Shown here one piece after another: positions 28,784-38,762 of a stretch of 64,000 bases of DNA (position 1 is its first letter; each line of letters begins with the position of its first letter). Under the pieces are notes generated by a model. That model saw nothing but the letters and a program-made list of their open reading frames with translations. It made no database searches and was not told where the DNA came from. The DNA comes from Gammaproteobacteria bacterium (lineage in GTDB: Bacteria; Pseudomonadota; Gammaproteobacteria; Nevskiales; Nevskiaceae): contig JAPLSB010000009.1 in NCBI GenBank assembly GCA_026398875.1, forward strand, positions 248,001 through 312,000, read 5' to 3'. Both the position numbers and the translations under genes were made by a program.

Positions 28784-30502
28784 ATGGAAACCACCCCGCA
28801 GGCCCAGCTGGCCGTGCTGATCGACGCCGACAACGCCAACGCCAAGCGCATCGACGGCCTGCTGGCCGAAGTCGCCAAGTACGGCCGCGCCACCACCAAG
28901 CGCGCCTATGGCGACTGGACCAACACCCACCTCGGCAGCTGGAAGCAGACGCTGGCCCGCCACGCGATCCAGCCGATGCAGCAGTTCAGCAACACGCGCG
29001 GCAAGAACTCGACCGACTCGGCGCTGATCATCGACGCGATGGATCTGCTCTACACCGAGCGCTTCGACGGCTTCTGCATCGTGTCGTCGGATTCCGACTT
29101 CACTCGCCTGGCGTCGCGCATCCGCGAAGCCGGCCTGACCGTCTACGGCTTCGGCGAGCGCAAGACGCCGCAACCGTTCGTGCGTGCCTGCGACCGTTTC
29201 ATCTTCGTTGAAGTGCTGGGCCAGACCGAGGGCGACGACGAAGCCGCTGCCGAAGCGCCCGCCCGCCCGGCTGCCGCGCCGCCGCGTGCCGCAGGCGATC
29301 GTGGCGGCCGTCCGCCGCAGAACGGTCGCAATCCGCAGCCGGCGCCGGCCGCCGCTGGCGCACCGGTCAATGGCAACGGTTCCGCCGCTGGTGCCGCCCC
29401 GCGCCCGGCGCAGCCGTCAGCCGACAAGCCTTCCGAAAACGGTGCCGTTGGCAGCGAACGTCCAGCGGCGGTTCCGCGCGGCGCGCCGATCGATGATCCG
29501 GCGCTGCTGAATCCGCTGCGTGCTGCAGTCGCCGATGCCTGTGACGAAGACGGCTGGGCCGGTCTTGGTGCGGTCGGCAGCCTGCTCGGCAAGCGGATGC
29601 CGGAATTCGATCCGCGCAACTACGGCCGCAAGAAGCTCAGCGACCTGTTCGCGGCGATCGCGATCTTCGAAGTCGTCGAGCGCGGCGAACCCGGCCGTTC
29701 GCGGGCGCTGTTCGTGCGCGAGAAGCGGGATCGTGATGGCGGCGAGATCGCCGTCGAAGCCGCAGCGGTGCATCAGCAGGACGCCATCGTCGAGGCCAGG
29801 CCGGAAGCCGCTGCTGCCGCGCCGGCATCGGTTACGCCGGCGAACGCGCCGCGACCGGCACCGCCCCGTCACGAGCCGCGTCACGAGCCGCGCCCGCCGC
29901 AGCATCAGCATCAGCCGCGCCCCGCGCAGGGCCCGAAGCCGCAGCAGCAGGGTCCGCGTCCCGCGCGCCCGGCGCTGCAGGGTCTGCCGGCCGAACCGAC
30001 CGACGAGGAGCTGAAGGCGCTGGCCGGTGCCGGCTGGGCGCCGCGTCGCGATGATCGCCGGCCGACCTGGGCCGTGACCCCGGTGCCGATCCTGCCGACG
30101 GCCGCCGCGCCGGTCGTCACGGCGCCGCCGCAGGCGGAACCGGTTGCGGCCGTGGTGCCGGCACCCGCTCCGTCGCCGGTGGCTGCAGCGCCTGAGCCCA
30201 AGGCGGAAGACGTCGCCCCGGCCGCTGTCGTCGCCGAAGCGGCCGAGCGCAAGCCGGCGGCCCGCAAGCCCGCGGTGAAGAAGGCGGCGACGCCGAAGCC
30301 GGCAGCCGCCGACGTTCCCGCAGTGGCCAAGGCGAAGAAGGCCGCAGCGACGCCTGCGCCGGCGGCGAAGAAAGCCGCTGCCGCGCCGAAGCCCGCTGCT
30401 GCTCCGGCAGCCAAGCCCGCCAAGCCCGCCAAGCCCGCGGCATCAGCCGCAGGGGAAGCGCCAAAGCGGCGCAGCCGCGCAGCCAAGCCGGCCGCAGAGT
30501 GA
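28784..30502 (+). CDS. NYN-domain RNase-like protein with LOTUS domain and basic tail
   Basis: A 572-residue protein. The N-terminal NYN (PIN-like) domain (about 8-140) has the acidic residues of the nuclease fold: VLIDADNAN, NSTDSALIIDAMDLLY and VSSDSDFTRLA. A LOTUS/OST-HTH RNA-binding domain follows (about 240-315: LLNPLRAAVADACDEDGW). Then comes a long proline/alanine linker and a lysine/alanine-rich tail (about 480-572) like histone H1, probably binding nucleic acid. The ATG at 28784 is used; the earlier GTG adds ten unconserved residues. The LabA/limkain-b1 class is the nearest known group. Confidence 0.85.
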   Translation: METTPQAQLAVLIDADNANAKRIDGLLAEVAKYGRATTKRAYGDWTNTHLGSWKQTLARHAIQPMQQFSNTRGKNSTDSALIIDAMDLLYTERFDGFCIVSSDSDFTRLASRIREAGLTVYGFGERKTPQPFVRACDRFIFVEVLGQTEGDDEAAAEAPARPAAAPPRAAGDRGGRPPQNGRNPQPAPAAAGAPVNGNGSAAGAAPRPAQPSADKPSENGAVGSERPAAVPRGAPIDDPALLNPLRAAVADACDEDGWAGLGAVGSLLGKRMPEFDPRNYGRKKLSDLFAAIAIFEVVERGEPGRSRALFVREKRDRDGGEIAVEAAAVHQQDAIVEARPEAAAAAPASVTPANAPRPAPPRHEPRHEPRPPQHQHQPRPAQGPKPQQQGPRPARPALQGLPAEPTDEELKALAGAGWAPRRDDRRPTWAVTPVPILPTAAAPVVTAPPQAEPVAAVVPAPAPSPVAAAPEPKAEDVAPAAVVAEAAERKPAARKPAVKKAATPKPAAADVPAVAKAKKAAATPAPAAKKAAAAPKPAAAPAAKPAKPAKPAASAAGEAPKRRSRAAKPAAE

Positions 30503-30507
30503 GCTTG

Positions 30508-30536
30508 CGGCGGGCCGCCGAATCGTCGGCCCGCCG
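30508..30536 (+). terminator. Hairpin after the NYN gene
   Basis: Arms CGGCGGGCCG and CGGCCCGCCG (10 bases, 30508-30517 and 30527-30536) with a 9-base loop begin six bases after the stop codon. No U-tract follows, so termination is likely but not certain. Confidence 0.55.
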
Positions 30537-30557
30537 GTCGTGCTGATCTCGCATGTT

Positions 30558-30578
30558 CCGATCGTGACGTCAGATCGG
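30558..30578. promoter_or_regulatory. Palindrome upstream of the antitoxin gene
   Basis: CCGATC-N9-GATCGG lies 71 bases before the antitoxin ATG. Antitoxins of this type usually repress their own operon at a palindrome, so this is a candidate operator. Confidence 0.4.
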
Positions 30579-30648
30579 TGACTACATTTCTTGCGTCGAA
30601 GCGAATATGAGGGCACGCTCGGGTGACTTCAGTCGCCGGAGCGTCCAC

Positions 30649-30921
30649 ATGCAGCCCACTTCGATTCAGGTTCGCGAGTTCAAGGCGCGGCTGTCGCATT
30701 ACCTGGCGCTGGCCGGCAAGGGCCAGCCACTGCGCATTCGCGCGCACAGCACGGTGATCGCGCAGGTCACCGGTGTTCCTGCGGAATCGCCGGATCGCCT
30801 GTCGAACTGGCTGCTGTCCGGCGCTGCGACCTGGTCCGGCGGCAAGCCGGCCGGCGTTGCGCAGCGCCTGAGTGCAGGTGCAGGCGAACTCGCCGGGCAG
30901 GTGCTCGACGATCGCGGCTGA
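30649..30921 (+). CDS. Phd/YefM-type antitoxin
   Basis: A 90-residue protein. The N-terminal segment QVREFKARLSHYLALAGKG is the Phd/YefM DNA-binding fold. The C-terminus is short and would wrap the toxin. The ATG at 30649 is used; an earlier frame start adds 14 residues. The PIN toxin gene starts seven bases after its stop. Confidence 0.82.
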   Translation: MQPTSIQVREFKARLSHYLALAGKGQPLRIRAHSTVIAQVTGVPAESPDRLSNWLLSGAATWSGGKPAGVAQRLSAGAGELAGQVLDDRG

Positions 30922-30928
30922 ATCGCGG

Positions 30929-31366
30929 GTGATCGCGTTCTTCGATACCTCCGCGCTGGTCAAGCTGTACATCGACGAGGCGCACAGCGAGGCCACGCGC
31001 CGCCTGCTCGCAGAAATCCGCATCGCTGCCGTTTGCCGCATCGCCTGGGCCGAAGCGCATGCGGCGTTCTCGCGACGCGCCCGGGAGCGCCCGGAAGATC
31101 GTGCGGCACTCGATCTCGCCCGCCGGCAACTGACAGAGGACTGGCCGCATTTTCTGGTTGTCGATGCCACCCAGGCAGTCGTCGCCCGTGCGGCCGACTA
31201 CGCCGATCTGTTTGCGTTGCGCGCCTACGACAGCGTGCAACTGGCGGCAGCACACGAAACCCTGATCGGCAGTGGCGAGGCGGTGCAGTTCGCCTGCTTC
31301 GACCATCGACTCAACAAGGCGGCAGCCGTGCTCGGGCTGGGCGCGCCGTTCGCGGCGATCAGCTGA
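30929..31366 (+). CDS. VapC-like PIN-domain toxin
   Basis: A 145-residue PIN ribonuclease from the GTG at 30929. The acidic active-site residues are in FFDTSALVKLY (Asp6), the conserved Glu region AWAEAHAAF, and the Asp of RAYDSVQLAAA and FDHRLNKAA. VapC toxins cleave RNA, often initiator tRNA or rRNA. It pairs with the antitoxin directly upstream. It ends convergently with eutC, overlapping it by eight bases at the palindrome CGATCAGCTGATCG. Confidence 0.85.
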   Translation: MIAFFDTSALVKLYIDEAHSEATRRLLAEIRIAAVCRIAWAEAHAAFSRRARERPEDRAALDLARRQLTEDWPHFLVVDATQAVVARAADYADLFALRAYDSVQLAAAHETLIGSGEAVQFACFDHRLNKAAAVLGLGAPFAAIS

Positions 31367-32141
31367 TCGGCAGCTGCGGCGGTGTCGCTTCGCCGAATCC
31401 CAAGGCCACGCCGCTGATCCCTGCCGTCAGAGACGCGCGGATCAGTGCCGCGAGCTGCGTCGCAGCCGTGTCATAGCCCAAGCCTTCCGGCCGGATGTTC
31501 GACAGGCAGTTGCGTTGCGCATCGGTGGTGCCGGGCTGCGGCGCCCAGGTGATGTAGGCGCCGAGGCTGTCGGGTGCGCTCAAGCCCGGCCGCTCGCCGA
31601 TCAGGCTGACCACCAGCCGGGCGCCGAGTGCTATCGCCACGGCATCGGCCAGCGCCACGCGGGCCTGGGTGGCGATCACCAGCGGGCCGATCTGCAGGCC
31701 TTGCAGCCGGGGCAGCGTCTCGCGCAGCAGCGGTAGCGCGTGGCGCTGCGCAGCCGTTGCCGACAAGCCATCGGCGATCACCAACAGCAGGTCCGGCGGC
31801 GGCGTCATCGGCTTCAGCGCAGCGGCTGACGCGGCATCGAGCCGCCGACCCCAATCGGGCCGAGCCAGATAGGCGGCGCGGTTCGCGGCCGCGCTGCGCA
31901 CCTCGACGATCGGCAGGCCGAACGTGGCCAGATCGGCGCGCAGCGCGGCGATGTCGAGGCTGGCGTGCACGGCATCGCGCGCCTGCGCGTGGGCGATCCC
32001 GAAGGCGAGCAGTTCCCGGGTCGGCAGCGATGCGCCGCTGCGCCCGAGCGCGATGCGCGCAGGCGTGTGCACGCGCAGCGCATGCCAGGGATCGGCGGAC
32101 GTCGCGGGCGCGTGCTGTTGTTCGTCGGTCGTCAGGTTCAT
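31359..32141 (-). CDS. eutC: Ethanolamine ammonia-lyase small subunit EutC
   Basis: A 260-residue subunit of the adenosylcobalamin-dependent lyase that splits ethanolamine into acetaldehyde and ammonia. Conserved TPARIALGRSG (about 27), SLIGERPGL (about 178) and NCLSNIRPEGLGYD (about 211-224) match EutC, including the B12-contacting region. Its start overlaps the eutB stop (ATGA). No eutA reactivase or shell genes are in the window. Confidence 0.96.
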   Translation of the reverse strand: MNLTTDEQQHAPATSADPWHALRVHTPARIALGRSGASLPTRELLAFGIAHAQARDAVHASLDIAALRADLATFGLPIVEVRSAAANRAAYLARPDWGRRLDAASAAALKPMTPPPDLLLVIADGLSATAAQRHALPLLRETLPRLQGLQIGPLVIATQARVALADAVAIALGARLVVSLIGERPGLSAPDSLGAYITWAPQPGTTDAQRNCLSNIRPEGLGYDTAATQLAALIRASLTAGISGVALGFGEATPPQLPIS

Positions 32142-33529
32142 CGGCGCAGGTCCGCGATCAGCTTGGCGAACGGCAGCGAGGCCAGCTGGGTGCTGTCCCG
32201 AAGGCGGCCGTGCGCATCGATCAGCTGGTGGTGCAGCAGCCAGTCCTCGAACTCCGGCGCATGGCGCAGGTTCAAGCTTTCACGCAGCGCCAGGCCATCG
32301 TGAAAGCTGGTGCTCTGGTAGCCGAGCATCACATCGTCGGCGCCCGGCACGCCCATCACGAAATTGACGCCGGCGGCGCCGAGCAGGGTCAGCAGCGTGT
32401 CCATGTCGTCCTGATCGGCTTCGGCGTGGTTGGTGTAGCAGACGTCGACACCCATCGGCAGCCCGATCAGCTTGCCGCAGAAGTGGTCCTCGAGCCCGGC
32501 GCGAATGATCTGCTTGCCGTCGTACAGATACTCCGGGCCGATGAAGCCGACCACGGAGTTGACCAGCAGCGGCGCAAAGGCCCGGCAGACCGCGTAGGCG
32601 CGCGTCTCGCAGGTCTGCTGGTCGAGACCGTGATGAGCATTGGCGGACAGGGCCGCGCCCTGGCCGGTCTCGAAGTACATGACGTTGCTGCCGGCGCTGC
32701 CGCGCTTCAGGCTCAGGCCGGCCTCATGTGCTTCGCGCAGCAGTGCCAGCGACACGCCGAAGCTGCGATTCAGCGCCTCGCTGCCGCCGACCGACTGGAA
32801 TACCAGATCCACTGGCGCACCGGCCTCAATCGCTTCGATCTGCCGGGTGACGTGGGCCAGCACGCACGACTGCGTCGGAATGCCGTGGCGGTCGATCAGA
32901 TGGTCGAGCATGTTCCACAGCGCGCGCAGCCGGGCCGGATCGTCGCTGGCCGGGTTGATGCCGATGCAGGCATCGCCGGCGCCGTACAGCAGGCCATCGA
33001 GCGTCGACGCGAGGATGCCGCGCGGATCGTCGGACGGATGGTTCGGCTGCAGCCGGATCGCCAGCCGGCCCGGCAGGCCGATCGTCGAGCGGAACGCGGT
33101 GACCACGCGGATCTTGCGGGCCGCAAGGATCAGATCCTGGTTGCGCATCAGCTTCGACACCGCAGCGGCCATTTCCGGCGTCACGCCGGGTGCCAGTGCC
33201 GCCAGCACTGCGGTGGTCGCCTGCGGCGACAGCAGCCAGTCGCGGAAGCCGCCGACCGTCAGGCTGGCGATCGGTGCGAACGCTGCCGCGTCATGCGTAT
33301 CGACGATCAGCCGCGTGACTTCGTCGTGCTCGTAGGCAATCAGCGCATGGTCGAGAAAGGCGCGCAGCGGCAGGTCGGCCAGCGCCAGCCGGGCGGCCAT
33401 GCGCTCCTCCGCCGATACCGCAGCGACGCCGGCCAGCGCATCGCCGGAGCGGAACGGCGAAGCCTTGGCCAGCAGCTCGCCAAGGCTGGCGAAGACGTGG
33501 CTGTGAATGCCGATGCGGGCGCGGTACAT
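32138..33529 (-). CDS. eutB: Ethanolamine ammonia-lyase large subunit EutB
   Basis: A 463-residue TIM-barrel subunit that binds substrate and the cobalamin. Conserved AAAVSKLMRNQDLILAA (about 141-157), RLQPNHPSDDP, LVFQSVGGSEALNRSF and MYFETGQGAALSANAHHG-type segments (about 283) are present. The gene starts three bases after a GST gene, so GST-eutB-eutC appear to be one operon. It lets the cell use ethanolamine from membrane lipids as nitrogen or carbon source if B12 is available. Confidence 0.97.
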   Translation of the reverse strand: MYRARIGIHSHVFASLGELLAKASPFRSGDALAGVAAVSAEERMAARLALADLPLRAFLDHALIAYEHDEVTRLIVDTHDAAAFAPIASLTVGGFRDWLLSPQATTAVLAALAPGVTPEMAAAVSKLMRNQDLILAARKIRVVTAFRSTIGLPGRLAIRLQPNHPSDDPRGILASTLDGLLYGAGDACIGINPASDDPARLRALWNMLDHLIDRHGIPTQSCVLAHVTRQIEAIEAGAPVDLVFQSVGGSEALNRSFGVSLALLREAHEAGLSLKRGSAGSNVMYFETGQGAALSANAHHGLDQQTCETRAYAVCRAFAPLLVNSVVGFIGPEYLYDGKQIIRAGLEDHFCGKLIGLPMGVDVCYTNHAEADQDDMDTLLTLLGAAGVNFVMGVPGADDVMLGYQSTSFHDGLALRESLNLRHAPEFEDWLLHHQLIDAHGRLRDSTQLASLPFAKLIADLRR

Positions 33530-33532
33530 CGC

Positions 33533-34195
33533 TCAGGGGGCGGATGGGGGATCGGAATACGGCTCGTCGGCCACAACCCATTCGGTTTCGGCGGCGGCTG
33601 CGGCGTTCCACTCGATCATCGCCGGCAGCGATTGCAGCTGCGCGACATAGGCCGCGCAGGCCGGCGGCAGCGCTATCGCATAGGTGACGAAGCGCGACGT
33701 CACCGGCGCGTACATCGCGTCGGCAATCGTGAACTGGCCGAACAGGAACGGGCCGCCGCTGGCGGCGAGCGCGTCGTCCCACAGCGCGCTGATGCGGGCG
33801 ACATCGGCGAGTGCATCGGCCGTGTGGCCGCGACCCGGATGACGACTGCGGCAATTCATCGGCATCGCGCTGCGCAGGGCGGCAAAGCCGCTGTGCATCT
33901 CGGCGCTGATGGCGCGGGCCCGGGCGCGCTGCGCGGCATCGGCGGGCCACAGCCGGGTTTCGGGAAAACGCTCGGCCAGGTATTCGCAGATCGCCAGCGA
34001 ATCCCAGATCGTCAGGCTGCCATCGATCAGCACCGGCACCCGGCCGGCAGGAGATGCGGCCAGCATCCGCGCCTTCGAATCCGGCTGGTCGAGCGGGATG
34101 CGCTGCTCTTCGAACGGAATGCCGGCCATCCGCAGCGCCAGCCACGGCCGCAGCGACCACGACGAGTAATTCTTGTTGCCAATGACCAGTTTCAC
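33533..34195 (-). CDS. Glutathione S-transferase family protein
   Basis: A 220-residue protein from the GTG at 34195. The N-terminal thioredoxin-like half starts [20 protein letters not shown] and includes [21 protein letters not shown], the glutathione-binding proline and Ser. The C-terminal half is helical. The substrate is unknown. It is divergent from hisG and first in the GST-eutB-eutC run, which is an unusual partnership. Confidence 0.9.
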   Translation of the reverse strand: MKLVIGNKNYSSWSLRPWLALRMAGIPFEEQRIPLDQPDSKARMLAASPAGRVPVLIDGSLTIWDSLAICEYLAERFPETRLWPADAAQRARARAISAEMHSGFAALRSAMPMNCRSRHPGRGHTADALADVARISALWDDALAASGGPFLFGQFTIADAMYAPVTSRFVTYAIALPPACAAYVAQLQSLPAMIEWNAAAAAETEWVVADEPYSDPPSAP

Positions 34196-34219
34196 CGCCG
34201 ATTTCCCAAGGTGTTCGCG

Positions 34220-34239
34220 ACCCCGAGCCTGCGGGGTCA
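34220..34239. promoter_or_regulatory. Hairpin in the GST/hisG divergent gap
   Basis: Arms GACCCCG and CGGGGTC (7 bases, loop AGCCTG) lie between the two divergent starts. It could be an operator or leader structure. A -10-like TAAAAT at 34272-34277 may serve hisG. Confidence 0.3.
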
Positions 34240-34308
34240 CCGATAGGGACGCAAGCCCCGGCGGCGGCGCGTAAAATCGTGTTCCTTCCTGCTGCCCGCG
34301 ACACCACC

Positions 34309-34956
34309 ATGACTGCCTTGACGCTGGCCCTGTCGAAGGGCCGCATCCTCGACGACTGCCTGCCGCTGCTGAAGGCTGCCGGCATCGCGCCCGCCGTCGA
34401 TGCCGGTCGCCTGCTGCGGATTCCGACCGAAGACCCCGGCGTCGAACTGCTGGAAGTGCGGCCGACTGACGTGCCGACCTATGTCGAATACGGCGCTGCC
34501 GATCTTGGCATCGTCGGCAAGGACATCCTGCTGGAGCACGGGGGTGGCGCGCTGTACGAGCCGCTGGATCTGGGCTTCGCAACCTGCCGGCTCAGCGTGG
34601 CCACCCGCAATGATTCGCCGCTGGTCAGCAACCCGCGCCACAGCTTCGGCCGCCGTCTGCGGGTCTGCACGAAGTACCCGGAAACCACGCGCCGCTTCTA
34701 TGCCTCGCGCGGCGAGCAGGTCGAGGTGATCAAGCTGTATGGCTCGATGGAACTCGGGCCACTGGTGGGACTGTCCGACGTGATCGTCGATCTGGTCGCC
34801 ACTGGCGGCACGCTGCGCGCGAACGGTCTGGTCGAGATCGAAACCATCTACACCTCCACCGCGCGACTGGTGGTCAACAAGGCCGCGATGAAGATGAAGC
34901 ACAGCGCGATCCGCTCGCTTCTTGATCGTCTGGCCGGAGCCGTTGCCGATGCTTGA
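34309..34956 (+). CDS. hisG: ATP phosphoribosyltransferase, short form
   Basis: First enzyme of histidine synthesis, joining ATP and PRPP. At 215 residues it is the short form, which lacks the regulatory C-terminal domain and needs His[19 protein letters not shown], the [11 protein letters not shown] segment and the PRPP loop [14 protein letters not shown] (about 162-175) are present. No hisZ is in the window. It overlaps hisD by eight bases. Confidence 0.97.
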   Translation: MTALTLALSKGRILDDCLPLLKAAGIAPAVDAGRLLRIPTEDPGVELLEVRPTDVPTYVEYGAADLGIVGKDILLEHGGGALYEPLDLGFATCRLSVATRNDSPLVSNPRHSFGRRLRVCTKYPETTRRFYASRGEQVEVIKLYGSMELGPLVGLSDVIVDLVATGGTLRANGLVEIETIYTSTARLVVNKAAMKMKHSAIRSLLDRLAGAVADA

Positions 34957-36244
34957 GATTGCCCGTCTTGATTCCTGCGCTGCCGACTTCGACCAGAAGC
35001 TTGGCGCGCTGCTCGACCGTGCGCCGGAAGCCGACCCGAAGGTCACGGCCGTGGTCGCCGACATCATCGCGGCGATCCGCGCCCGCGGTGACGACGCACT
35101 GGTCGAATACACCAATCGCTTCGATCGCCGCAGCATCGCTTCCGCCGCCGAACTGGAGATTCCCAAGGCCGCGCGTGCAGCCGCCTGGCAGTCGCTGGAC
35201 CCGAAGCTGAAGGCGGCGCTGGAAGCGGCCGCCGAGCGGATTCGCGCCTACGCGCAGCGCCAGAAGCTCGAAGGCTGGGAATTCACCGATGCCGACGGCA
35301 ACCGCCTCGGCCAGAAGGTGACGCCGATGGACCGCGCCGGCCTGTATGTGCCCGGCGGCAAGGCGGCATATCCATCGAGCGTGCTGATGAACGCGATTCC
35401 AGCCAAGGTGGCCGGCGTCGGCGAACTGGTGATGGTGGTCCCGGCCGGTGATGGTGTGGTCAATCCGGTGGTGCTGGGTGCCGCGCATCTGGCCGGTGTC
35501 GATCGCGTGTTCACGATCGGTGGTGCGCAGGCCGTCGCTGCACTGGCCTACGGTACGCAGACGATTCCGGCGGTCGACAAGATCGTTGGTCCCGGCAACT
35601 CGTATGTCGCCGCAGCCAAGCGGCTGGTATTCGGCAAGGTCGGCATCGACTCCATTGCCGGCCCGAGTGAAATCGTCGTGATCGCCGATGGCCAGACCGA
35701 TCCACGCTGGATCGCGATGGATCTGTTCAGCCAGGCCGAGCATGACGAAGTGGCGCAGAGCATCCTGATCGCGCCGGATGCGGCCTATCTCGACGCGGTG
35801 TTCGCGGCGATGAACGCGCGGCTCGCCGAACTGCCGCGCGCCGATATCGTTCGCCAGTCGATCGCCGGACGCGGTGCGCTGATCTTGGTACGCGGTCTTG
35901 CCGAAGCGGCGGAAGTCTCCAATCGCATTGCGCCGGAGCATCTGGAGTTGTCGGTTGCGGATCCGCGCCACTTGCTGGAGTCCATCCAGCACGCCGGTGC
36001 GGTGTTTCTGGGCCGCTACACGCCCGAAGCCTTTGGCGATTACTGCGCCGGGCCGAACCATGTGTTGCCGACGTCGCGGGCCGCGCGCTTCAGCAATCCA
36101 CTCGGCGTCTACGAATTCCAGAAGCGCTCCAGCCTGATCGAGATCTCTCCGAACGGCGCCAAGCGGCTGGCCGATATCGCCGGCACCATCGCCGACGCCG
36201 AAGGCCTGCAGGCGCACGCGGCGAGTGCGCGCGATCGCGGTTGA
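34949..36244 (+). CDS. hisD: Histidinol dehydrogenase
   Basis: A 431-residue zinc enzyme that oxidises histidinol to histidine in two NAD steps. [25 protein letters not shown] (about 127-151), [28 protein letters not shown] and the metal/active-site segments [20 protein letters not shown] and PEHLEL are present. It starts inside hisG (overlap ATGCTTGA). hisC, often next, is not here; the following gene is ComEA-like. Confidence 0.98.
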   Translation: MLEIARLDSCAADFDQKLGALLDRAPEADPKVTAVVADIIAAIRARGDDALVEYTNRFDRRSIASAAELEIPKAARAAAWQSLDPKLKAALEAAAERIRAYAQRQKLEGWEFTDADGNRLGQKVTPMDRAGLYVPGGKAAYPSSVLMNAIPAKVAGVGELVMVVPAGDGVVNPVVLGAAHLAGVDRVFTIGGAQAVAALAYGTQTIPAVDKIVGPGNSYVAAAKRLVFGKVGIDSIAGPSEIVVIADGQTDPRWIAMDLFSQAEHDEVAQSILIAPDAAYLDAVFAAMNARLAELPRADIVRQSIAGRGALILVRGLAEAAEVSNRIAPEHLELSVADPRHLLESIQHAGAVFLGRYTPEAFGDYCAGPNHVLPTSRAARFSNPLGVYEFQKRSSLIEISPNGAKRLADIAGTIADAEGLQAHAASARDRG

Positions 36245-36409
36245 GCGGACCCGGCATCAGGAAATATTTATGGACTCCACTGCTGTGAACAGGTTCACAG
36301 CAACGGGAAGGTGATCGGAGCAGCATCGGCGGGCGTCGCATGGATGCGATCGGGATTTGGCCTTCATCGGCGCATGTCTTGTTCTCGATTCCACAAGGAG
36401 GTACGCGAA

Positions 36410-36709
36410 ATGAAGCTTCTTTCATCAGTCGCCGCTGGATTTCTGCTCGCATTCGCATCGCTGGCCTGGGCCGCATCGGTCGATATCAACAGCGCTGACG
36501 CCAAGGCGCTGGAGACGCTCGATGGCATTGGTCCATCGAAGGCGGCCGCGATCGTCGAGTACCGCAGCAAGAACGGCCCGTTCAAGAGTGCCGAAGATCT
36601 CGGGAAAGTCCCCGGCATCGGTGAGGCGACGCTGTCGAAGAACCGCAGCAACATCACCTTCGGAGGCAAGGCGGCAGCAAAGCCGGCCGACAAGAAGGAC
36701 GGCAAGTAG
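36410..36709 (+). CDS. ComEA-like helix-hairpin-helix protein
   Basis: A 99-residue exported protein with a strong AAGGAGG ribosome site. The signal peptide (about 1-21) is followed by paired helix-hairpin-helix motifs: DINSADAKALETLDGIGPSKAAAI and FKSAEDLGKVPGIGEATLSK. This is the ComEA DNA-binding domain on its own, so it may bind incoming DNA in the periplasm during natural uptake. Many non-competent bacteria carry such genes. The C-terminus is lysine-rich. Longer starts lack the signal peptide. Confidence 0.88.
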   Translation: MKLLSSVAAGFLLAFASLAWAASVDINSADAKALETLDGIGPSKAAAIVEYRSKNGPFKSAEDLGKVPGIGEATLSKNRSNITFGGKAAAKPADKKDGK

Positions 36710-36722
36710 CCTTCATCGCGAC

Positions 36723-36752
36723 CCGCTGCCCGGTCGCGAAGCCGGGCAGCGG
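36723..36752 (+). terminator. Hairpin after the ComEA-like gene
   Basis: Arms CCGCTGCCCGG and CCGGGCAGCGG (11 bases each) with an 8-base loop begin 13 bases past the stop. No U-tract follows; a G-run does. Confidence 0.55.
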
Positions 36753-36774
36753 CGGGTACGGGGGGGCGCGTCCG

Positions 36775-37806
36775 ATGAGCCCGATTCGACAGCCCGCAGT
36801 CGACGCAGCCTTGCTGCGTCGCCTTGTTCCGATGGACGCGCTGGCCGAGGATTCCCTGCAGCGCCTGAGCCAGGCCGCATCGATCCGAACGCTGGCAGTT
36901 GGTGAAGCGCTGACCCGTTCCGGGCAGCCGCTGGCGCTGTCGAGCTGGCTGCTCGACGGCGTCATGCAGTTCGACGAGGACAGTGGAAACCCAAGGGGAA
37001 TCGTTCACGCCTCAGACCCGCGCGCCGCGCATCGGCTGGCCGGGCCGCCGAAGGCGACGGCGAATATCCACGCACTGACGGCGGCCCGGGTGCTGTGTCT
37101 GGACGCCAGCCTGCTGGACCTGATGCTGACCTGGGAGCAGGACGGCGGCTACGTCGTGGCGGGCATCGACGAGGCAGTGCCGGACGACTGGATGACCCGC
37201 ATGCTGCAGTCCCCGGCGTTCAAGCGCCTGCCGGCGACCAATCTGCACGCGCTGTTCCAGCGTCTGCAGCCGGTCGATGTCCGTTGCGGTGATCAGGTGA
37301 TTCGCGAAGGCGATCCCGGCGACTGGTTCTACATCGTCGTCGACGGCCGCTGCCAGATCGAACACCGCGGCCCGCAGCCACGGTCGCTGAAGCTGGCGGA
37401 GTACGGGCCGGGCGACTGTTTCGGCGAGGAAGCGCTGATCGCCGGCCTGCCACGCAATGCCAGCGCGGTGATGCTCAGCGATGGCCGCCTGATGCGGCTG
37501 GCGGGCCGCGACTTCGTCGAATTGCTGAAGGAGCCGCTGCTGCTGCGCTTGGATGCAGATACTGCTGCACAGCGGGTGGCCGACGGCGCGGCGCGCTGGC
37601 TCGATGTCCGCTTGCCGAGCGAGTTCGATGAAGGCCATCGGCCCGGCAGCCAGAATCTGCCGCTGCGGCTGCTGCGTGCGAAGACCCGGCAGCTGCCGCG
37701 CGAACTGCTGTACATCTGCACCTGCGACAGTGGCCGGCGCAGCGCCGTGGCGGCCTACCTGCTGACCCAGCGCGGCTATCAGGCGGCAGTGCTCGACAGC
37801 CGCTGA
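36775..37806 (+). CDS. Cyclic-nucleotide-binding and rhodanese fusion protein
   Basis: A 343-residue protein. Residues about 10-110 look like a degenerate first cNMP domain. Residues about 140-255 form a cNMP-binding domain with the phosphate-binding cassette FGEEALIAGLPRNASAV. A rhodanese domain (about 265-343) ends with the active loop CDSGRRS, with its catalytic Cys. There is no DNA-binding or kinase domain, so it may couple a nucleotide signal to sulfur chemistry. The target is unknown. The start ATG sits just after the hairpin above. Confidence 0.88.
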   Translation: MSPIRQPAVDAALLRRLVPMDALAEDSLQRLSQAASIRTLAVGEALTRSGQPLALSSWLLDGVMQFDEDSGNPRGIVHASDPRAAHRLAGPPKATANIHALTAARVLCLDASLLDLMLTWEQDGGYVVAGIDEAVPDDWMTRMLQSPAFKRLPATNLHALFQRLQPVDVRCGDQVIREGDPGDWFYIVVDGRCQIEHRGPQPRSLKLAEYGPGDCFGEEALIAGLPRNASAVMLSDGRLMRLAGRDFVELLKEPLLLRLDADTAAQRVADGAARWLDVRLPSEFDEGHRPGSQNLPLRLLRAKTRQLPRELLYICTCDSGRRSAVAAYLLTQRGYQAAVLDSR

Positions 37807-37895
37807 ACCGGCGCCAGATGGTTCCCGCCACTGCGGCGAGGCCGTTGCGGAATGCGACAATGGGCGGGCCGACTGCTGAGGTTCCCGACTCGATC

Positions 37896-38761
<866 letters not shown>

Positions 38762-38762
<1 letters not shown>

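Noticed and set aside
29700..30502. Alanine/proline/lysine repeats in the NYN gene as a possible DNA repeat array or frameshift
   Set aside because: The frame stays open and the codon pattern is consistent; it is a low-complexity protein tail.
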